Positions 28,601-35,480 of a DNA stretch of 64,000 nucleotides are shown here, piece after piece. Position 1 is the first letter of the stretch, and every line of letters begins with the position of its first letter. Below the pieces are notes generated by a model. That model saw nothing but the letters and a program-made list of their open reading frames with translations, had not been told where the DNA came from and searched no databases. The stretch comes from Granulosicoccaceae sp. 1_MG-2023 (GTDB lineage Bacteria; Pseudomonadota; Gammaproteobacteria; Granulosicoccales; Granulosicoccaceae): assembly GCA_030546905.1 (NCBI GenBank), contig JAUOPI010000012.1, positions 62,001 to 126,000 of the forward strand, written 5' to 3'. The position numbers were made by a program, and so were the translations under genes.

Positions 28601-29280
28601 ACCGCCTGAAAGCGTCCACGCGTCTGGAGTACCGTCGCGACCGGGCCACGCTGAACACGACGCAATGGCTGACTGCCAATGCGCTGGAGTTCCGCCAGAC
28701 CCGTGATTACCGTTGGTTGGGGCGTTTGAATCACTCCTTCACCAATAACGACGACACGGATGCGGACGAAGCGCGCTTTACTGAGGCCAGTCTCGGTTTT
28801 GCCTACCGTCCGGCGCTGAACGACCGCTTCAACCTGCTGGCACGGCTGAGCTATGTCTACGATCTGCCGTCATCCGGGCAGGATTCGCTGGCAACCGACA
28901 GCCGCGCCTGGGTACTGGCCACCGAAGGCGCTTATGCGCTGACGCCGCGCTGGGAAATCGGCGGTAAGGTCGCCGGTAAGAAAGGTGAGGTACGTCAGCA
29001 GCGCGGGACAGGGCCGTGGTTCGACAGCACAGCACGCTTCTATGCCGCACGGCTGCGCTATCACCTGTTGTTTGAATGGGATGCGCTGGGCGAATACCGC
29101 TGGTTGGAAGCGGTTGAGAATGAAACCGTGCGTTCCGGTGCGCTGGTGGCGCTCTATCGTCACCTCGGTGACCACGTCAAGCTGGGGCTTGGCTTTAACT
29201 TCACCGACTTTAACGACGATCTGACCAACCTGGATTACGACAATCGTGGTTGGTTCCTGGATGTGACGGCCAAGTACTAG
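22660..29280 (+). CDS. Giant outer-membrane protein with DUF11 repeats, OmpA domain and C-terminal barrel-like region
   Basis: A 2206-residue exported protein. The signal peptide is residues 1-27 (cleavage near AISAA). Residues 30-350 are unassigned. DUF11-type repeats follow at about 356-510 and 518-640, the second with VEKSVGSAQVSVGDLVSYRL. At about 666 comes GVVFHDRDRDGYQD. An OmpA-like peptidoglycan-binding domain spans about 943-1062 (RFESGKSNIDQEYVDQLKP, VGHTDNVRL, ALNRRVEVAI). An Ig-like stretch follows, and from about 1300 to the end there are many strand-like segments rich in Asp and Tyr with FNTDITANEF. These look like a large outer-membrane barrel ending DVTAKY. It is monocistronic with a strong terminator. 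It may bridge barrel, peptidoglycan and cell surface; function unknown. Confidence 0.8.
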   Translation: MMNPAKSAMTAVLGGLLLSLPLAISAAPYPVTAIAAHYESVSDSSGDYVDSNGNSIRYAQGNDNLLFVDAITVGGNRLVPDSRADVVKAQRIISNQCTLNPGCDTNGAGVTGEKLFFQYPSYETGLPFDLGPPRFYSVEDLYLTDAINVAVDNPLSNLDNNIERVDIIFSQGLSVPTTTSERQRMGFMIPERWGNNPHQIAVIRSLDGSNNPTAYYRLSKANINNYGNTQFTITHSDGTVSGPDSFAPASLRLKNADNPVPGGVAGSRTNPLNGNPDFFLRTQQPIRASFHSFEQLGLPAGVTIYGFSLFGIDVSPTMDLVGLSDVPLDTDHVIEDSADIFGGLSSLYVAAGDAVVGIAKAVTDTRAVSDTVYDVDLSLVVENLNTAQDAQNLQVTDDLAAAFAGAASFEVIGTPDVGRLTAPSIPFDGDENINLLAGTDTLPAGSIETITFTVRVDISGSDGIFQNTAIATTASTPGGTPTGSDLSDEGTDPDPNGDGYPNGADEDDPTTILIGPDAGRITVEKSVGSAQVSVGDLVSYRLLVTNNGATRDTDVEVQDTIPAGFSFVDDSALLTRAGADGEFDTADDTRVDVVPTGTSTLVFGPFILNGNEQVRITYLLSVGAGVRPGEHSNVAVPYLGDDPAGPQDVASVEVVRDSVLDQGTALGVVFHDRDRDGYQDSVVATQVRLGLEGLDSGLVEQGAMRVLVNQDQSISGTLDEGFVIDRIDGRDYESQSANLRQVEFRLPLTDNSVTEADLGAVQVVLSSAEGMRQSGHLFSNERTESWQGQLESGVNSQRINFASRLETGEAGDKTLVLTVYNDAIAEAGIPGVRLATVSGLLIETDAFGRYHIADTEFTERGRGTQFILKVDPTTLPEGAQFTSENPRVMRYTNSVLNRINFGVDLPEQTPPVTEVARTIPAHTEMRDQQNIDFSTTFLDEGQVPPVRFESGKSNIDQEYVDQLKPVIEQMGGKENVKLSAVGHTDNVRLKPSTAAIYGDNQGLSEARAKAVADFITQDSELSDLKVETEGRSFRDPVASNATEAGRALNRRVEVAIVFDESKSRWVKVPVQVPEQTVIEERPLVEGGMLWATEDPAMNDPRLDVEADTPALVDANGELAGPVSFSVYTNYRYFIDRWELRTFAPGDRAMANPRIAASGEGLAPLQTILINQNGLGGRLRPGQQYSYVLRVYDEEGNWDETVAKLLRVAGSDEAVASLTSSRLRGQSSLRVQSIPVRGSRVRIYGAAVSDEYTLNLDGERLEADGNGAFVSEQHMPVGEHEMTLSYTDQEGVSWERELPVKVTGDYLFMVGLANLTVGGNDAGGVIEGIDEDDQFDDSSFVNARGAFYLKGKIKGKYLVTAQLDTREDEFKNLDDQLKRKDTTSLFRELDPDRYYPVYGDDSTTYSDVDSQGAYYVRVDWDKSRALWGNFNTDITANEFAHYNRTLYGAQLVYRTPELTAYGDNRNLLSAFASEAQSAAGHNEFRATGGSLYYLRETDVVTGSEKLWVEVRERNTTQVVERYALRAGVDYEIDYYQGRIILSQPLSQIAQRMSPSIIQDQPLQGDDVYLLADYEYVPDDFNFDNMVAGARGKTWIGDHVGIGATVIDEARDADDYTLRGVDLTLRASKGTYIKGEYAESESGQSRGGYVSSDGGLTFSEQSALATASSREGKATGLEARVDIGELTDFDSNGEVTAWRKERDAGFSSSRDDTGLETRDQGIRGRWAVSPDLQLSARSRELETVGSSSDITHSVQLDGTINERWSAGVELQRSEYAAEGAADEEATLAGGRMSYLWREKTTLYGKVQTVLDSTDAYDDNDQYSAGASSIINDRLTLGGEVIRGDRGDGLVLRTDYLVSERASINAAAGFGDGADSQVGANYRLDNGLNVYGTYTETTADNNEEKSTLTVGQRKKFANATEVYFENQLSDQDDQAGLTHVFGIDHGLNEHLAINLSLQKSTLEQDDASDIRRNAASAGLRYKRNRLKASTRLEYRRDRATLNTTQWLTANALEFRQTRDYRWLGRLNHSFTNNDDTDADEARFTEASLGFAYRPALNDRFNLLARLSYVYDLPSSGQDSLATDSRAWVLATEGAYALTPRWEIGGKVAGKKGEVRQQRGTGPWFDSTARFYAARLRYHLLFEWDALGEYRWLEAVENETVRSGALVALYRHLGDHVKLGLGFNFTDFNDDLTNLDYDNRGWFLDVTAKY

Positions 29281-29302
29281 GTCGTCACAGGTGAGAAGGG
29301 AT

Positions 29303-29337
29303 AACCCCGTCCGGCTCAGCCGGACGGGGTTTTTTTA
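29303..29337 (+). terminator. Strong terminator after the giant surface gene
   Basis: ACCCCGTCCGGC, a TCA loop and GCCGGACGGGGT followed by seven T residues form a 12-bp perfect stem. The tail runs to within a few bases of the nhaD stop, so it may also help end nhaD from the other side. Confidence 0.9.
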
Positions 29338-29343
29338 TGCCGT

Positions 29344-30597
29344 TTAAACGGCGACCAGCGCCAGACCGATCAGGTAGCTGCCGGTATAGCCGACAGTGTA
29401 GGCCGCCAGCAGGTAGGCGCCGTAGCGCAGATAGCTGCCGAAGGTCACCGCCTCGACTTTGCTCATGGCCACGATACCGGCCGCAGAACCGATAATCAGC
29501 AGCGAACCGCCCACGCCTACGGCATAGGTCAGTGACAGCCAGTCAGCCAGTGACAGTGTCGGATCTGCCTTCAGCAGCGCGGCGGTCAGGGGCACGTTGT
29601 CGACCAGTGCCGAGAGCAGGCCCATTACATAGTTGGCGGCCAGAGCCGGCATACCGTCGTACAGGTGGGTCAGGCTGTCGAGCACGCCGATCTCTTTAAG
29701 CATGCCCACCAGCAGCAGAATACCGAGGAAGAACAACAGGGTGTCGAACTCGATAACGCGGATATAGTCGAGCAGGTTCTCGCGCTTATCGCCCGGGTAG
29801 AGAAAGCGCCCCATCAGAAACATCACCGACAGACCGAACAGAAAGGTCAGTACCGGCGGTACACCGGCGATGACGTTAAGCAGAATCGTACCGACGATGG
29901 TGCAGAGAAACAGCGCTGCGATCATCACACCGACCGGATCGCGCTCATACTGGCTGTCGCCGCGCGGCACGGTAATGTGCGCCTCACTGTTGCGGCTCAG
30001 CAGCCAGGTCAGCAGCATCACGGCGCCGAAAGCCGGCAGCGAGAGCAGCAGCAGGTTCTGGATGTGAACCTTGTCGGCGACAAAGATCATCAGCGTGGTG
30101 ACGTCACCGGTAATCAGCGACACACCGCCGGAGTTCACGGCAAAGACCACCAGCACCGTAAAGCGGATCGTCTTGGCCGCCGGCAGGCCCAGCGACAGGA
30201 CCAGGGTGACGCACACCAGCGTGGCGGTGATGTTGTCCGCCAGTGAGGAGAAGACAAAGGCGAACAGGGCGACGATAAACAGCAGCTTGCGCTCGCTGAC
30301 CTGGGCCGGAAGGATCCGGTAGATCAGGGCGGTGATCAGGCCTTTGTGGTTGAGAAAGGCGACAAAGGTCATGGCGGCCATCAGAAACAGCCACAGCGTG
30401 GCGATTTCAGTCAGGTTTTCCAGCAGCTTTTCCTGAACAGTCTCCTGCGCCAGTCCGCCGGGACGGGTCAGGAAAAGCAGCAGCCAGGCAAGCGAGCCCA
30501 GAAACAGCGTGCTTTGCGCTTTGTTTACGTGAATGACATCTTCCAGCACGATCAGCGCGAATGCGAGCAGGGCAAGCAGGATGAGAAAAGTGGTCAT
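29344..30597 (-). CDS. nhaD: Na+/H+ antiporter, NhaD type
   Basis: A 417-residue inner-membrane antiporter with about 12 hydrophobic helices. It contains ALIVLEDVIHVNKAQSTLF near the start, SSLADNITATLVCVTLVL and VFAVNSGGVSLITGDVTTL in the ion-transporter core, and LSALVDNVPLTAALLKADP near the C-terminus. These are features of NhaD, common in halophiles and vibrios, which exports sodium and lithium. The ATG at 30597 was chosen because it starts right before the first helix; the longer reading adds 30 polar residues. It is transcribed alone, with a 200-base leader region upstream. Confidence 0.9.
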   Translation of the reverse strand: MTTFLILLALLAFALIVLEDVIHVNKAQSTLFLGSLAWLLLFLTRPGGLAQETVQEKLLENLTEIATLWLFLMAAMTFVAFLNHKGLITALIYRILPAQVSERKLLFIVALFAFVFSSLADNITATLVCVTLVLSLGLPAAKTIRFTVLVVFAVNSGGVSLITGDVTTLMIFVADKVHIQNLLLLSLPAFGAVMLLTWLLSRNSEAHITVPRGDSQYERDPVGVMIAALFLCTIVGTILLNVIAGVPPVLTFLFGLSVMFLMGRFLYPGDKRENLLDYIRVIEFDTLLFFLGILLLVGMLKEIGVLDSLTHLYDGMPALAANYVMGLLSALVDNVPLTAALLKADPTLSLADWLSLTYAVGVGGSLLIIGSAAGIVAMSKVEAVTFGSYLRYGAYLLAAYTVGYTGSYLIGLALVAV

Positions 30598-30621
30598 AAA
30601 TAATGCTCTAACCTCAGGGAA

Positions 30622-30670
30622 CGATAAAAAAACAGAGCCGCAGGCTATATGGCGGCGAAGTATACGCCGC
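30622..30670 (-). promoter_or_regulatory. Hairpin and T-tract in the nhaD leader
   Basis: Read on the minus strand, GCGGCG and CGCCGC (30652-30670) form a 6-bp stem with a 7-base loop. Then a short AGCC/GGCT stem is followed directly by seven T residues (30626-30632 as A on the plus strand), about 30 bases before the nhaD start. This could be an attenuator or a leader RNA element. The second stem is only four base pairs, so the case is weak. Confidence 0.3.
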
Positions 30671-30814
30671 TTGCCGGAGCCTGCCACGCAGGGGCGGGGA
30701 TTTTGACGTTTTTATAAAACAGGCATTGCTTTTCTGCCCTTATGGCAAGGTGGCAAAGCCGCCGCTTTGCGGTATATGTATCGTCTTTGAACAGCCTGTC
30801 CGGTTCCTTAGCAA

Positions 30815-31534
30815 ATGCCCAGATCAACCCAGTTTGAATACACCGTCCGAGTATCGGCACGGGCCCGCCGGGTCAACCTGCGGGTGCGTCCGGAAAGCGG
30901 CCTCGAGGTGGTGGTGCCGAAGCGCTTCCGGACCTCGCATATTCCGGAGATACTCGAAGCCAACCGGCCCTGGATCGAAAAAGCCCTGCGCCAGTGGCGC
31001 GAGAAGCGCGCCTGCATGCTGGCGGATTTTCCGCCAAAAAGCCTGGCCCTGCGTGCGCTCGGGCGCCACATCACCGTGCAGTACCGTGCCCCGCGTGCGG
31101 ACCGGGCCGGCTTCAGCCTGCAGGGCGAGCGCCTTGTTATCTACAGTGAGGCACAGGATCAGGCCGCGCAGGCCACGGCGCTGCAGGCGGCGGTGCGGCA
31201 AATCGCCGTGGACAGCCTGCCGGCGCTGCTGGCTGTCGAGGCGGCGCGCTGCGGACTGCGTTACGGGAAGGTCACGGTGCGCGGGCAACGCAGTCGCTGG
31301 GGCAGTTGCTCCTCGGCCGGCAATATCAGCCTCAACTACAAACTGCTGTTTCTCGAGCCGGCGCTGATGCGTTATGTGTTGTGCCACGAGCTGGCCCATT
31401 TGCGCCATCTGAATCACTCGCCGGCTTACTGGCAGTACCTCGAATCCATTCTGCCCGGTGCCCGGGCGCTGGACCGGCGCCTTGATCAGGCCGGGGCTGC
31501 GGTGCCGGTTTGGCTGCACGGTGGTATGGGCTGA
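30815..31534 (+). CDS. YgjP-family zinc metallopeptidase-like protein
   Basis: A 239-residue soluble protein of the YgjP/DUF45 family. It carries SRWGSCSSAGNISLNYKLLF and then CHELAHLRHLNHSPAYW, giving the HExxH...H zinc site of this group. The N-terminal VRVSARARRVNLRVRPESG is also typical. Members resemble SprT and wss-type peptidases, but the physiological substrate is unsettled. The ATG at 30815 gives a standard N-terminus. No operon partner is evident; the next gene starts 86 bases on. Confidence 0.87.
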   Translation: MPRSTQFEYTVRVSARARRVNLRVRPESGLEVVVPKRFRTSHIPEILEANRPWIEKALRQWREKRACMLADFPPKSLALRALGRHITVQYRAPRADRAGFSLQGERLVIYSEAQDQAAQATALQAAVRQIAVDSLPALLAVEAARCGLRYGKVTVRGQRSRWGSCSSAGNISLNYKLLFLEPALMRYVLCHELAHLRHLNHSPAYWQYLESILPGARALDRRLDQAGAAVPVWLHGGMG

Positions 31535-31619
31535 TTGCAGCTGCGGCAATACAAATCCGATTCCTCTGCTATTCTCTCTGGAGTGCCGGCAAACTGTGCC
31601 GGAATTTTTACCAAGCTGA

Positions 31620-32423
31620 ATGGAAACGGTTGCCCAGGTGACTCCGACCAATACCAGCCAATCATTGGCAGGCAATATTCTTAACGACATGCGACACGTA
31701 CTCCCGTTGACTGCTGCGGCCCTCCTGATTACGGCGGCGGTGGCGATGTTCATGACCGGTGTTGACGACATCGTCAGTGTCATCGGCTCATCGGTAGCGG
31801 TGCTGGCGGCGACCTGTGCCGCCTTGTTTCTGACTTTCTCCCGCCGCGAGGTGGCGGCAGCGCTGCAGATGACGGTGGCGCGGGGCATTCAGCGCGGCAC
31901 CTCGCCGTCGGAAATGATCACCATGATCACCATGATCAGTGATCTGAGCCGGCGGGTAGGGCTGGTCGGGCTGGTCGATATCCGCACCAGCTCACCCGAG
32001 TTGCGCGAAGTCTGCGCGCTGGTGGCCGGTGCCTGCGATGAGTCTGTGATCCGTATGCAGCTGGACAAGCGCCGGCGTACCGAAAAGGCGGCCCACGCCA
32101 TGGTCTCGGCGGTGCTGTTCTTCACCGCGCTCTACGCGACGCTGACCGGTGTTCTGGGCAGCGTGCTGCAGTATGCGCGCTCGCAGGCCGTGGATGTGGT
32201 GGTGCCGGCGTCCGGCTCGGTGGCCATGTTGCCGCTGATCAGCGGGCTGGCGCTCGGTTTATTTGCGGTGGTTCTGCTGGGGCGGGTCAGGCTGGCCCAT
32301 ATGCGTGAGCTGGTCAGTCTGGAGATCGCCTACAGCGGCGGCGCCATGATTCTGGAAGACAATAATGCCGCGCATGTCCGCCGGCGTCTGACTGAACTCC
32401 TGCCGCCCGGTATGGAAAAATAA
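31620..32423 (+). CDS. MotA/TolQ-like four-helix membrane protein
   Basis: A 267-residue inner-membrane protein. Two helices lie at about 29-48 and 54-72. A cytoplasmic loop follows with MISDLSRRVGLVGLVDIRTSSPELREVCALV and a basic LDKRRRTEKAAH, then helices at about 160-185 and 200-222. The C-terminal tail is AYSGGAMILEDNNAAHVRRRL. The order of helices, the loop wording and the tail resemble flagellar MotA, but no MotB, TolR or ExbD partner is present and no flagellar gene is near. The next gene encodes a PilZ domain. It may be a diverged stator-like or proton-channel subunit; similarity is by eye. Confidence 0.6.
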   Translation: METVAQVTPTNTSQSLAGNILNDMRHVLPLTAAALLITAAVAMFMTGVDDIVSVIGSSVAVLAATCAALFLTFSRREVAAALQMTVARGIQRGTSPSEMITMITMISDLSRRVGLVGLVDIRTSSPELREVCALVAGACDESVIRMQLDKRRRTEKAAHAMVSAVLFFTALYATLTGVLGSVLQYARSQAVDVVVPASGSVAMLPLISGLALGLFAVVLLGRVRLAHMRELVSLEIAYSGGAMILEDNNAAHVRRRLTELLPPGMEK

Positions 32424-32427
32424 TACA

Positions 32428-32450
32428 ACGCCGCCTTTTTCGGGCGGCGT
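32428..32450 (+). terminator. Hairpin terminator after the MotA-like gene
   Basis: ACGCCGCC and GGCGGCGT form an 8-bp stem with a TTTTTCG-type loop, followed by an AT-rich but interrupted T-tract. Probable but not ideal terminator. Confidence 0.6.
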
Positions 32451-32760
32451 ACGAATATTTTTATCTGTTGTTCAATAAATAGCTTCTTTAAATTAAAGTT
32501 ATTTATTAAGAGTAAGCCGTGATTATCAGGAGGCGCTGAATCAGCGTCTTACACACGTGCCACCTGCCTGATTTTACGTCATTTTTTGTCATCAAAAATC
32601 AAAAAAAAGCGCTTTCAGGCTTCCGCTTCGGCTGCAGTGAACTATATATAAAGCCTGATTGCCACAGTGCGCCCGACAGGGGTGACTTCCGCGATCAGCC
32701 GAATTACATTTATCATTGCTGACAGGCCGTACCATTTTGATTTCCGGTATACACACATCC
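32451..32760. other. AT-rich structured intergenic region, no gene seen
   Basis: About 310 bases with much lower GC than its surroundings and no convincing reading frame. Three structures are visible: an extended AT-rich inverted repeat at 32474-32507 (AATAAATA...TATTTATT with inner CTTTAA/TTAAAG); a nested element at 32525-32572 (ATCAGG...CCTGAT enclosing CGCTGAATCAGCG); and TCAGGCTT/AAGCCTGA at 32615-32658 around a 28-base loop containing TATATATA. It may hold the PilZ gene promoter, operators or a small RNA. Confidence 0.45.
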
Positions 32761-33129
32761 ATGGCTGAGTTCTCTTCGATTATTAATGCAGGACGGGAGC
32801 GGAGCGCTTACCGCGTGGTTCCCGATCCGGACGATCCTGTGATTCTGCAACTCGACGGACTGCTGGTGCGGGTGCTCGATATCAGCGCCAACGGGTTTTC
32901 CTGTGTCGCAGGCAACGTGCAGCAGAACATGCGCTACAGCGTCAAAGTCGATCTGCCCAGCGAACCCGGCGTGATTACGGCATTTGCCGACGTCAATCTG
33001 ATCACCGAAGACGGCGTGGCCCGCTGCCAGTTTGTCGGTCTTCGTGAAGAGGCCCAGGAAGGGCTCCACCGCTACGTTCTGCTGCGCCAGAAAGCGGCGA
33101 TCAACGCGATTAAATCCGGCGGGCTCTGA
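32761..33129 (+). CDS. PilZ-domain protein, probable c-di-GMP receptor
   Basis: A 122-residue single-domain protein. The PilZ signature is complete: RSAYR (RxxxR) near residue 15 and DISANGFSC (DxSxxG) near 42, followed by a small beta barrel. Both motifs are needed for c-di-GMP binding, so binding is likely. No effector domain is attached. The ATG at 32761 is preferred; an in-frame TTG at 32716 would add 15 residues. It sits downstream of a MotA-like gene, recalling YcgR-type control of stators, but it lacks the YcgR N-terminal domain. The functional link is an inference. Confidence 0.82.
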   Translation: MAEFSSIINAGRERSAYRVVPDPDDPVILQLDGLLVRVLDISANGFSCVAGNVQQNMRYSVKVDLPSEPGVITAFADVNLITEDGVARCQFVGLREEAQEGLHRYVLLRQKAAINAIKSGGL

Positions 33130-33268
33130 ACCCGCTGCAGCCGCCACGGCGGCGTCTTAGCCTCCTGAACCGCCGCTGCGCTCTGAGCCCGTTCCGAATG
33201 GCTCTGCGCCGCGGCGGCTGAATTTGCTATCATCTGCGCCTTTTACAGCTTCCGGAACTGCGCAGCCT

Positions 33269-34387
33269 ATGTCTTCTCCCCGCCGTCTTTATGATTCTGA
33301 ACTGGCCGAAGGGCTGATGCTGCCTGACGCGGCCCAGGCTGCGGTGGTCGATCAGCTGCAGCGTCTGCACGAACAGCTCAGTGCGCTTAACGAAGAACCG
33401 CGCCGCGGCGGCGGTCTGTTGCGCCGCCTGCTCGGGCGGGACGACAGCACGGTGGTGCAGGCGCCGCGCGGGCTTTATATCTGGGGCGGGGTAGGGCGCG
33501 GCAAAACCCATCTGTGCGATATGTTCTTCAAGACCGTGCAGACCGAACGTAAGCGCCGTATGCACTATCACCGCTTTATGCTGCAGGTGCATCAGGAGCT
33601 CAAGGCACTGGGTAACACGGTCGACCCGATCGACAAAATCACCGCCGGCTGGGCCGAGCGGGTGCGTTTGCTGGTGCTCGATGAAATGCATATCAACGAC
33701 ATCACCGACGCCTTGCTGATGCGCCACCTGCTGAAAGGGCTGTTCGAGCGCGGCGTGGTGCTGGTCACCACCTCCAACCGTCCGCCACAGGACCTGTACT
33801 ACGATGGTTTGCAGCGTGAGCAGTTTCTGCCGGCCATTGATCTGCTGCTCGAATACACCGATGTGGTCAATCTGGACAGCGAGCGCGATTACCGTCTGCG
33901 CGCGCTGGAGCAGACGCCGGTTTATATCACGCCGATCGAAGACGATACCCACGAGCGTCTGGAACGGATCTTTGAAGATTTGTCCGGGCACGATGATGCC
34001 CAGTTGCATTTCGGTGCGGTGGTGATTAACGAGCGCGAAGTGCCGATGGTCAAGCGTTGTACCGGGGTGGTCTGGTTCGGCTTCGGCCCTCTGTGTGATT
34101 CACCGCGCTCCAACAGCGACTACATCGAGATCACCAATTACTTTCATACGGTGATCATCAGTGATGTGCCGGTCATGGATGCGTCCAAGGAAGACGCCGC
34201 GCGACGCTTTGTGAATATGATCGACGAGTTTTACGATCACGGCACCAAGCTGATTGTGTCAGCCGAAGCGCCGCCGGAGCAGATTTATCAGGGCAGGAAG
34301 CTGGAGTTTGAATTCGACCGCGCGGTCAGCCGGCTGCTGGAAATGCAGAGCAAGGAATACCTCGCCAGCGAGCGCAATATCGACTGA
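33269..34387 (+). CDS. zapE: AFG1/ZapE-family ATPase, cell-division associated
   Basis: A 372-residue ATPase of the AFG1 family, in E. coli a Z-ring-associated division factor. Walker A is IWGGVGRGKTHL near residue 75, Walker B is LLVLDEMHINDI near 130, followed by VLVTTSNRPPQDLYYDGLQR and VWFGFGPLCDSPRSNSDYIE. The ATG at 33269 gives MSSPRRLYDSE; a longer reading adds 15 residues without support. Monocistronic; it converges on a minus-strand WGR-like gene with one base between stops. Confidence 0.92.
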   Translation: MSSPRRLYDSELAEGLMLPDAAQAAVVDQLQRLHEQLSALNEEPRRGGGLLRRLLGRDDSTVVQAPRGLYIWGGVGRGKTHLCDMFFKTVQTERKRRMHYHRFMLQVHQELKALGNTVDPIDKITAGWAERVRLLVLDEMHINDITDALLMRHLLKGLFERGVVLVTTSNRPPQDLYYDGLQREQFLPAIDLLLEYTDVVNLDSERDYRLRALEQTPVYITPIEDDTHERLERIFEDLSGHDDAQLHFGAVVINEREVPMVKRCTGVVWFGFGPLCDSPRSNSDYIEITNYFHTVIISDVPVMDASKEDAARRFVNMIDEFYDHGTKLIVSAEAPPEQIYQGRKLEFEFDRAVSRLLEMQSKEYLASERNID

Positions 34388-34388
34388 A

Positions 34389-34718
34389 TCAGGCCGCCGG
34401 CAGATGCAGGCCGGTAAGCAGGGGTTGGACGGTCAGCGGTTCGACCCTCGGCCAGGGCGGTACTTCGTAGGTGCGGCGTTTTTCCGGGCTTTCGATTTCG
34501 CTCAGAAAATACCCCGAGCGCAGGCGCCGCTGATCGAGCTCGCGCAGCAGGCTGATGCCTTCCTCCCAGGAATTCATAACACGGTGATGGCTGCAACTTT
34601 GTTGCGTATCAATACAACCCCAGACCCGGAAGACAACGCAACTGCCGAGCAGATCCTGAAACAGGGAGACCCGGTAAAAGCGGCGATTGCGGGGATTAAC
34701 CCAGGATTTTTTTAACAT
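34389..34718 (-). CDS. WGR-like small protein
   Basis: A 109-residue protein resembling stand-alone WGR domains: RRFYRVSLFQDLLGSCVVFR followed by VWGCIDTQ, then WEEGISLLRELDQRRLRSGY, matching the usual dLlG...WG...GY pattern. The arginine of the WGR motif is replaced by cysteine. WGR domains occur in PARPs and in DNA-binding regulators, and are thought to bind nucleic acid. The final 35 residues are unrelated to the domain. Its upstream neighbour on the same strand is an uncharacterised Cys-motif protein. Confidence 0.6.
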   Translation of the reverse strand: MLKKSWVNPRNRRFYRVSLFQDLLGSCVVFRVWGCIDTQQSCSHHRVMNSWEEGISLLRELDQRRLRSGYFLSEIESPEKRRTYEVPPWPRVEPLTVQPLLTGLHLPAA

Positions 34719-34786
34719 CCGTTTGCGTGTCAGAAAGTGAACTCATCCGGAGTATAGCAACGGATCTGAAACTTGCCCGGCAGGCG

Positions 34787-35374
34787 CTACCAGTCTTTAC
34801 GCAAGTCCGGTAAGCGGCTGCGGTAGGCGGCGGCATCGCCGTATTCCACAAAGCCTTCGTGCCGGCTGTGCCGGTCTTTAAAGCGTTGCGCATGCTTGAT
34901 CGGACACCAGTATTGTTCGGTACGGGCAAAGATTTCGCGCCAGTAGCTGATCAGTCCGTTGCCGTAACCGCAGTACATGCAGTTGATCTTTTCGATGTTG
35001 TTGAGATAGGCGAGTTTATGCCGGTCTATGACGATATGCTCGCGCCTTTGTACCCGCGGGATGCCGTAAATGCGGAAGCAGACGCTGTGATAAACGCTGA
35101 CGAACAGATCCATCAGCAGCATTGGCAGGAGAACGCTGTAAATCAGCGGTGCTGAGAGGATGTGACGCAGCCGCGCGCCGCGCAGATAGGGCAGGCTGCG
35201 GATGCGGTATTTGCGGTGCAGGTCGCGCATCTCGCGGCGGAAATAGACCCGGCCTTTGCGCAGCTGGTACTGGAATTCTTCGCGATGCTGACGTGTGGCC
35301 TCGTCCAGGCGATCTTCGAGTTCGGCCTGCAAGGCATTGAATTTGCGTATGAGTTCGTCAACGGTCTGTGGCAT
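34787..35374 (-). CDS. Conserved protein of unknown function with CxxC and one membrane helix
   Basis: A 195-residue protein. The first 60 residues are a charged coiled coil (LIRKFNALQAELEDRLDEAT). A hydrophobic helix (SAPLIYSVLLPMLLMDLF) covers about 80-100. The C-terminal part holds HKLAYLNNIEKINCMYCGYG, followed by a tryptophan-rich stretch and YWCPIKHAQRF, which together suggest a Cys-based metal or redox site in a membrane-attached domain. Proteins with this wording occur in other gammaproteobacteria without assigned role. The ATG at 35374 gives MPQTVDELI; longer readings cross into the divergent promoter region. Confidence 0.65.
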   Translation of the reverse strand: MPQTVDELIRKFNALQAELEDRLDEATRQHREEFQYQLRKGRVYFRREMRDLHRKYRIRSLPYLRGARLRHILSAPLIYSVLLPMLLMDLFVSVYHSVCFRIYGIPRVQRREHIVIDRHKLAYLNNIEKINCMYCGYGNGLISYWREIFARTEQYWCPIKHAQRFKDRHSRHEGFVEYGDAAAYRSRLPDLRKDW

Positions 35375-35480
35375 AGTCCGGATTGTCCGCGCGCTTGTCG
35401 GGTGGCGTATGCCGGCCCCGGGACCTTGATTCTGGTCGTACGCGGTGCTGATTGCCACCGGTTATTCTGAAAGGTTTTCT

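Noticed and set aside
31620-32423. Flagellar stator MotA proper
   Set aside because: No MotB or flagellar genes nearby and key helices differ; described as MotA-like only.
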